Made by a program: the position numbers and the translations under genes
DNA from: Azohydromonas lata NBRC 102462
Lineage (GTDB): Bacteria; Pseudomonadota; Gammaproteobacteria; Burkholderiales; Burkholderiaceae_C
Direction of reading: 5' to 3'
NCBI RefSeq assembly: GCF_001571085.1
Contig: NZ_BCTC01000050.1
Span: 1-45,889, forward strand
Length of the DNA stretch: 45,889 bases
Shown here: positions 43,087 through 45,889 of the stretch, piece by piece
Position numbering within the stretch: the first letter of the stretch is position 1
Layout of the letters: every line of letters starts with the position of its first letter
Notes under the pieces: generated by a model
What the model was told of the DNA's origin: nothing
What the model saw: only the letters and a program-made list of their open reading frames with translations
The model's database searches: none

Positions 43087-43674
43087 ATGCAAATTCCCCT
43101 GCCGAATTCTTCCGAGTTGGCGCCACTGGACTACCGCACCGCATTCGACCTGGCGCCCATCGGCCTGGTGATTTCGCGCAACCGGCAGATGCTGGACTGC
43201 AACCGCCGCATGCTGGCCATGTTCGGCGCCGAGCGCGAGGAGCTCATAGGCTGCTCTTTCGAGGTGCTGTACCCGAGCATGGAAGAGTTCGAGCGCACGG
43301 GGCAGCGCATCGTGGCCAGCCTGGACGAGCAGGGCTGGTACGCCGACGAGCGGGTGATGAAGCGCGTGGGCGGCCCGCAGCGCAATGAGCTCTTCTGGTG
43401 CCATGTATCGGGCCGCGCCCTGGACCCGTCGCAGCCGCACGCCGCGGGCATCTGGAGCTTCGAAGACCTCTCGCCGCGCCGCCGCCTGGGCTGCGAGCTC
43501 ACGGCACGCGAGCGCGAGATCGCCGCGCTGCTCATCGACGGCCTCACCAGCAAGCTCATAGGCCGCAAGCTCGACATCAGCCCGCGCACGGTGGACGTCT
43601 ACCGTGCACGCCTCATGCGCAAGTACGGCGCCTCCACCACGCCAGAGCTGGTGCACAAGCTGCTGTGCGCGTGA
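43087..43674 (+). CDS. PAS domain LuxR-type transcriptional regulator
   Basis: A 195-residue regulator: N-terminal PAS domain (about 16-125; FDLAPIGLVISRNRQMLDCNRRMLAMFG) and C-terminal LuxR HTH (about 136-195; CELTAREREIAALLIDG, then SPRTVDVYRARLMRKYG). It has no receiver domain, so the signal is probably a ligand or redox cue sensed by the PAS domain. It is divergent from scoAB and its promoter overlaps a perfect dyad, so it is the probable regulator of ketone-body CoA-transferase. Start ATG at 43087, with CCGGAG about 12 nt upstream. A bidirectional terminator follows 6 bp after the stop. Confidence 0.92.
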   Translation: MQIPLPNSSELAPLDYRTAFDLAPIGLVISRNRQMLDCNRRMLAMFGAEREELIGCSFEVLYPSMEEFERTGQRIVASLDEQGWYADERVMKRVGGPQRNELFWCHVSGRALDPSQPHAAGIWSFEDLSPRRRLGCELTAREREIAALLIDGLTSKLIGRKLDISPRTVDVYRARLMRKYGASTTPELVHKLLCA

Positions 43675-43680
43675 GCCATG

Positions 43681-43708
43681 AAAAACGCCGCCCCGGGGCG
43701 GCGTTTTT
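43681..43708. terminator. Bidirectional terminator between the LuxR gene and the thioesterase gene
   Basis: AAAAACGCCGCCCC pairs with GGGGCGGCGTTTTT (43681-43708). It has A- and T-runs at both ends, so it works in both directions. Confidence 0.93.
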
Positions 43709-43726
43709 GGGCGGTGCGCGAAGGCG

Positions 43727-44146
43727 TCAATCCAGCAGCGCCCGCACCCATTGCGGCAACGGCACCGAGCGCTTGGTGTTCGAGTCGGCCCACACCACCT
43801 TGGCGCCGCCGCTGGCGGCGATGTCGCCGGGGCGGTCCGTGCGCTCCAGCGTGGTGTAGGTCTCGAAGCTGCTGCGCCCGGGCCTGGCGACGTAGAAGCG
43901 CGCCAGCAAGTCGCCCGGGTATTCGAGCTGCTGATGGAAGTTGCAGAAGGCGTTGACGATCACCGGGCCGCTGCCGTCCGGGTCTGGCGGCACGCCGTGC
44001 GACTGCAGCCAGTCCACGCGCACCATCTCCAGGTAGCGGAAATACACGGTGTTGTTGACATGGCCCATGGCGTCCATGTCGCCCCAGCGGATGGCAATCC
44101 GCGACTCGAACACCAGTCTTTTGTCTTCAGGCAGATCAAAGCGCAT
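43727..44146 (-). CDS. Acyl-CoA thioesterase, 4-hydroxybenzoyl-CoA thioesterase (YbgC-like) family
   Basis: A hotdog-fold thioesterase of 139 residues. The motif RWGDMDAMGHVNNTVYFRYLE carries the catalytic Asp (D25) in the D-x-D-x-x-G-H-V-N-N pattern; its core is GDMDAMGHVNN. The last part, GAKVVWADSNTKRSVPLPQW, closes the fold. It hydrolyses acyl-CoA thioesters, with unknown chain specificity. Third gene of a minus-strand group with SDR and YceH, 35 bp after YceH. ETF-QO lies divergent upstream of that group, so a link to fatty-acid oxidation is plausible (inference). Confidence 0.9.
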   Translation of the reverse strand: MRFDLPEDKRLVFESRIAIRWGDMDAMGHVNNTVYFRYLEMVRVDWLQSHGVPPDPDGSGPVIVNAFCNFHQQLEYPGDLLARFYVARPGRSSFETYTTLERTDRPGDIAASGGAKVVWADSNTKRSVPLPQWVRALLD

Positions 44147-44181
44147 GCGGTCGTTCTTGGCTGTCGGCGTGCTTCAGGCGC

Positions 44182-44835
44182 TCAGGTGGTGGACTCGGAA
44201 TTGAGCTGCGGGTCCATGCCCAGCTCGGCGGCCATGCGCAGCACCAGGGCGCGCAGCTCGGCCACCTCGGCGCGCAGCGCGGCGATCTCGTCGGCGCGCG
44301 CAGGCTTGGGAGCGGCCAGCTCTTCCGGCCCGGCCACGGGCAGCGAGGGCTCGCCGGTGAGCAGTTGCGCCCAGCGCGCCTCGCGAGCACCCGGGGCGCG
44401 GGCCAGGCGCACCACGCGCGGCGGCGACTTCTCGGCCAGTTCCTCCAAGAAGCCTTCCACCGACGAGATGTCGGCAAAGCGGTGCAACCGCTCGCAGTTG
44501 GCGCGCAGCTCGGCGGCGGTTTGCGGGCCACGCAGCAGCAGCGTGGCCAGCAGCGCCACCGCCGCGCCGGGCACGCCCAAGCCGCGGTTGGCGTTGTGGT
44601 CGTAGCGCGTGACGCGCGTGCCGCTGACCTCGTTGATCAGCGACAGCTCGCGCAGCCCCTCGATCGCCTCCAGCACGTCGGCCTCGGTGAGGTTCATCAC
44701 CGGGTCGCGCGCGGTCTTCTGGTTGCAGCCGGCCAGCAGCGCGTTGAGCGACAGCGGGTAGGTGTCGGGAACGGTTGCCTGCTTCTCCACCAGCACGGCC
44801 AGCACGCGCCCTTGCGCGTGAGTCAGGTCGCGCAT
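44182..44835 (-). CDS. YceH family (DUF480) protein
   Basis: A protein of 217 residues from ATG 44835 (MRDLTHAQGRV). The DUF480 twin winged-helix pattern is clear: RVLAVLVEKQATVPDTYPLSLNALLAGCNQKTARDPVMNL (core YPLSLNALLAGCNQKT) and LLLRGPQTAAELRANCERLHRF. The C-terminal segment RADEIAALRAEVAELRALVLRMA is a coiled coil. The function is not established. A GTG at 44844 overlaps the SDR stop as GTGA and is an alternative start, so coupling with the SDR gene is likely either way. It lies between SDR and thioesterase genes. Confidence 0.9.
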   Translation of the reverse strand: MRDLTHAQGRVLAVLVEKQATVPDTYPLSLNALLAGCNQKTARDPVMNLTEADVLEAIEGLRELSLINEVSGTRVTRYDHNANRGLGVPGAAVALLATLLLRGPQTAAELRANCERLHRFADISSVEGFLEELAEKSPPRVVRLARAPGAREARWAQLLTGEPSLPVAGPEELAAPKPARADEIAALRAEVAELRALVLRMAAELGMDPQLNSESTT

Positions 44836-44840
44836 GGCGG

Positions 44841-45626
44841 TCACCAGACGCCGAAGCCGTCGTCGGCGGAGATGACGGCGCCGTTGATGAAGTGGCTCTC
44901 ATTGGCGCAGAGCATCATGAGCACGGAGTCCAGGTCCTGCGGCCGGCCTATGCGCTTGCGCGGCGTCATCTTCACCAGGTCCTGCGCGGTGGCGCGGGTC
45001 CACTCGTGGTGGTTCTGCTCGGTGTCGATGTAGCCGGGGCAAATCGCGTTGACGTTGATGCCGTAACTGCCCCACTCCAGCGCCATGGCACGCGTCATGT
45101 AGATCAGCCCGGCCTTGCTCATGCCGAAGGCGCCGGCCTCGGCCTGGACGCGCTGCGCGGCCATGGCCGCGATGTTGACGATGCGCCCACCGGTGAAGGT
45201 GCCGGGCAGGGCACCCTGGGCGCGGCCGATCATGCGCTTGGCCACTTCCTGCGCCATGAAGAATGCACCGCGCAGGTTGCACTTCATGACGTAGTCGTAA
45301 TCCTCGGGCGTGACTTCCAGCAGCTTTTGCTGGGCGTTGACGCCGGCGTTGTTGACGAGGATGTCGATGGCGCCCATCTCCGTCTCGGCGTGGGCGACCG
45401 CGGCGCGGATGCTGTCGGGGTCGGTCACGTCCAGGCCCACGACGTGGGCATCGCCGCCTTCGGCCTCGATCTCGGCGCGCAGCGTCTTGAGCTTTTCCAC
45501 GCGCCGCGCCGACAGCACCACACCCGCGCCGGCACGCGCCAGCACACGAGCGAATTGCGCACCCAAGCCACCGGAGGCGCCGGTGACGAAGGCCACGCGG
45601 CCCGATAAATCGATTTGGTAACTCAT
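44841..45626 (-). CDS. Short-chain dehydrogenase/reductase family protein with altered active site
   Basis: A 261-residue SDR. The cofactor loop TGASGGLG (15-22), the NNAG motif (92-95), N117 and K171 are present, and the C-terminus PGYIDTEQNHHEW ... NGAVISADDG is typical. However, the catalytic Ser and Tyr are missing. In GRIVNIAAMAAQ and GAFGMSKAG the positions that align by the usual 13-residue spacing are A154 and F167, so the tetrad reads N-A-F-K. The protein may be a non-catalytic binder, or use another mechanism. AGGAGG precedes ATG 45626 by 10 nt. First gene of the minus-strand group with YceH and the thioesterase. Confidence 0.88.
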   Translation of the reverse strand: MSYQIDLSGRVAFVTGASGGLGAQFARVLARAGAGVVLSARRVEKLKTLRAEIEAEGGDAHVVGLDVTDPDSIRAAVAHAETEMGAIDILVNNAGVNAQQKLLEVTPEDYDYVMKCNLRGAFFMAQEVAKRMIGRAQGALPGTFTGGRIVNIAAMAAQRVQAEAGAFGMSKAGLIYMTRAMALEWGSYGINVNAICPGYIDTEQNHHEWTRATAQDLVKMTPRKRIGRPQDLDSVLMMLCANESHFINGAVISADDGFGVW

Positions 45627-45803
45627 GAGGCAGCAGCCTCCTCGTCTGCATGCAAGAGGGGGCGGCCAAGATAGCACGCCCGGCCAGGGTTCCCGGCGCT
45701 GGCGGGTGCCGATTGCGCCGGGCCGGCGCAGCCGCTCCTGATGCGCAAAGGGTGTAGCCGCCGACTTAAGATGGCGGGTTTTTCCAGCACAACACAACAT
45801 TCG

Positions 45804-45889
45804 ATGACGCCGCAGCAACTGCTTGAACAGTACGGTCCGCGCGAGTCCATGGACTACGACGTGGTGATCGTCGGCGCCGGCCCCGCGGG
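45804..45889 (+). CDS. Electron-transfer flavoprotein-ubiquinone oxidoreductase (partial, N-terminus)
   Basis: Only the first 28 codons are in the window. They read MTPQQLLEQYGPRESM and then YDVVIVGAGPAG, the FAD dinucleotide-binding loop. Start sequence and loop position match ETF-QO of beta-proteobacteria, which passes electrons from acyl-CoA dehydrogenases through ETF to ubiquinone. Another FAD oxidoreductase cannot be ruled out from so few residues. Start ATG at 45804; it is divergent from the SDR gene with a 177-bp gap. Confidence 0.7.
   Translation, partial: MTPQQLLEQYGPRESMDYDVVIVGAGPA

Noticed and set aside
1-45889. tRNA, rRNA, CRISPR, insertion sequence or prophage genes
   Set aside because: No cloverleaf-like segment, regular spaced repeats, transposase or phage protein was recognised on reading; a tRNA scan would be needed to exclude tRNAs formally.

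Overview
The window is high-GC chromosomal DNA whose gene content points to the Burkholderiales, most likely Comamonadaceae. Indicators are the EarP/EF-P pair with Arg32, the DUF934-containing cys cluster, an orphan Bug-type binding protein, a phasin with PhaR-like sites, scoAB beside a PAS-LuxR regulator, and ETF-QO beside an SDR. The genus cannot be fixed from sequence reading alone. The window is mostly core metabolism. I see no rRNA, tRNA, CRISPR array, phage module or insertion sequence.

Layout. 1-3014 (-): pyruvate dehydrogenase aceE and the start of aceF. 3179-6366 (+): a divergent PAS histidine kinase and FixJ-type regulator pair. 6444-9463 (+): folD and an M3 oligopeptidase. 9518-12396: a clearly AT-richer accessory islet with a YiiM-like MOSC protein, DUF4431, DUF2867 and a solitary PD-(D/E)XK nuclease-like protein. 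12397-17059 (-): a Bug-type binding protein, a glyoxylate/hydroxypyruvate reductase, a NhaD-like antiporter and a histone-deacetylase-family amidohydrolase. 17255-17812 (+): a phasin with its own promoter and two PhaR-type operators. 18017-18949 (-): a patatin-like lipoprotein. 19146-25195 (+): sulfur assimilation (TauE-like exporter, cysI, DUF934, cysH, SUMT) followed by fdxA and a ferredoxin-NADP reductase. 25327-27683 (+): a TPP riboswitch in front of a TonB-dependent receptor. 27796-28341 (+): a secreted protein of unknown function. 28364-32459 (-): uvrC, a TonB-C-like lipoprotein, pgsA and a DMT transporter. 32496-36277 (+): earP, efp, mnmC. Then rpiA (-), pyrD (+), ggt (-), a phospholipase D/cardiolipin synthase lipoprotein (+), scoAB (-), a PAS-LuxR regulator (+), an operon of SDR, YceH and thioesterase (-), and the first codons of ETF-QO (+).

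Most interesting signals. (1) A textbook THI-box precedes a TonB receptor that sequence similarity alone would label a siderophore receptor; it is probably a thiamin or thiamin-precursor receptor. (2) CTGC-N3-GCAG operators flank the phasin promoter. (3) A perfect 9-bp-arm dyad overlaps the promoter between scoAB and its probable PAS-LuxR regulator. (4) Several genes have a -10-like hexamer 6-8 nt from the start codon, which suggests leaderless mRNAs (kinase, patatin, earP, rpiA, pyrD). (5) The SDR has lost both catalytic Ser and Tyr. (6) The cys cluster lacks cysDN and cysJ but is followed by a ferredoxin and ferredoxin reductase that could feed CysI. (7) The low-GC islet carries an orphan nuclease-like protein and borders an M3 peptidase gene whose last part has different codon choice.
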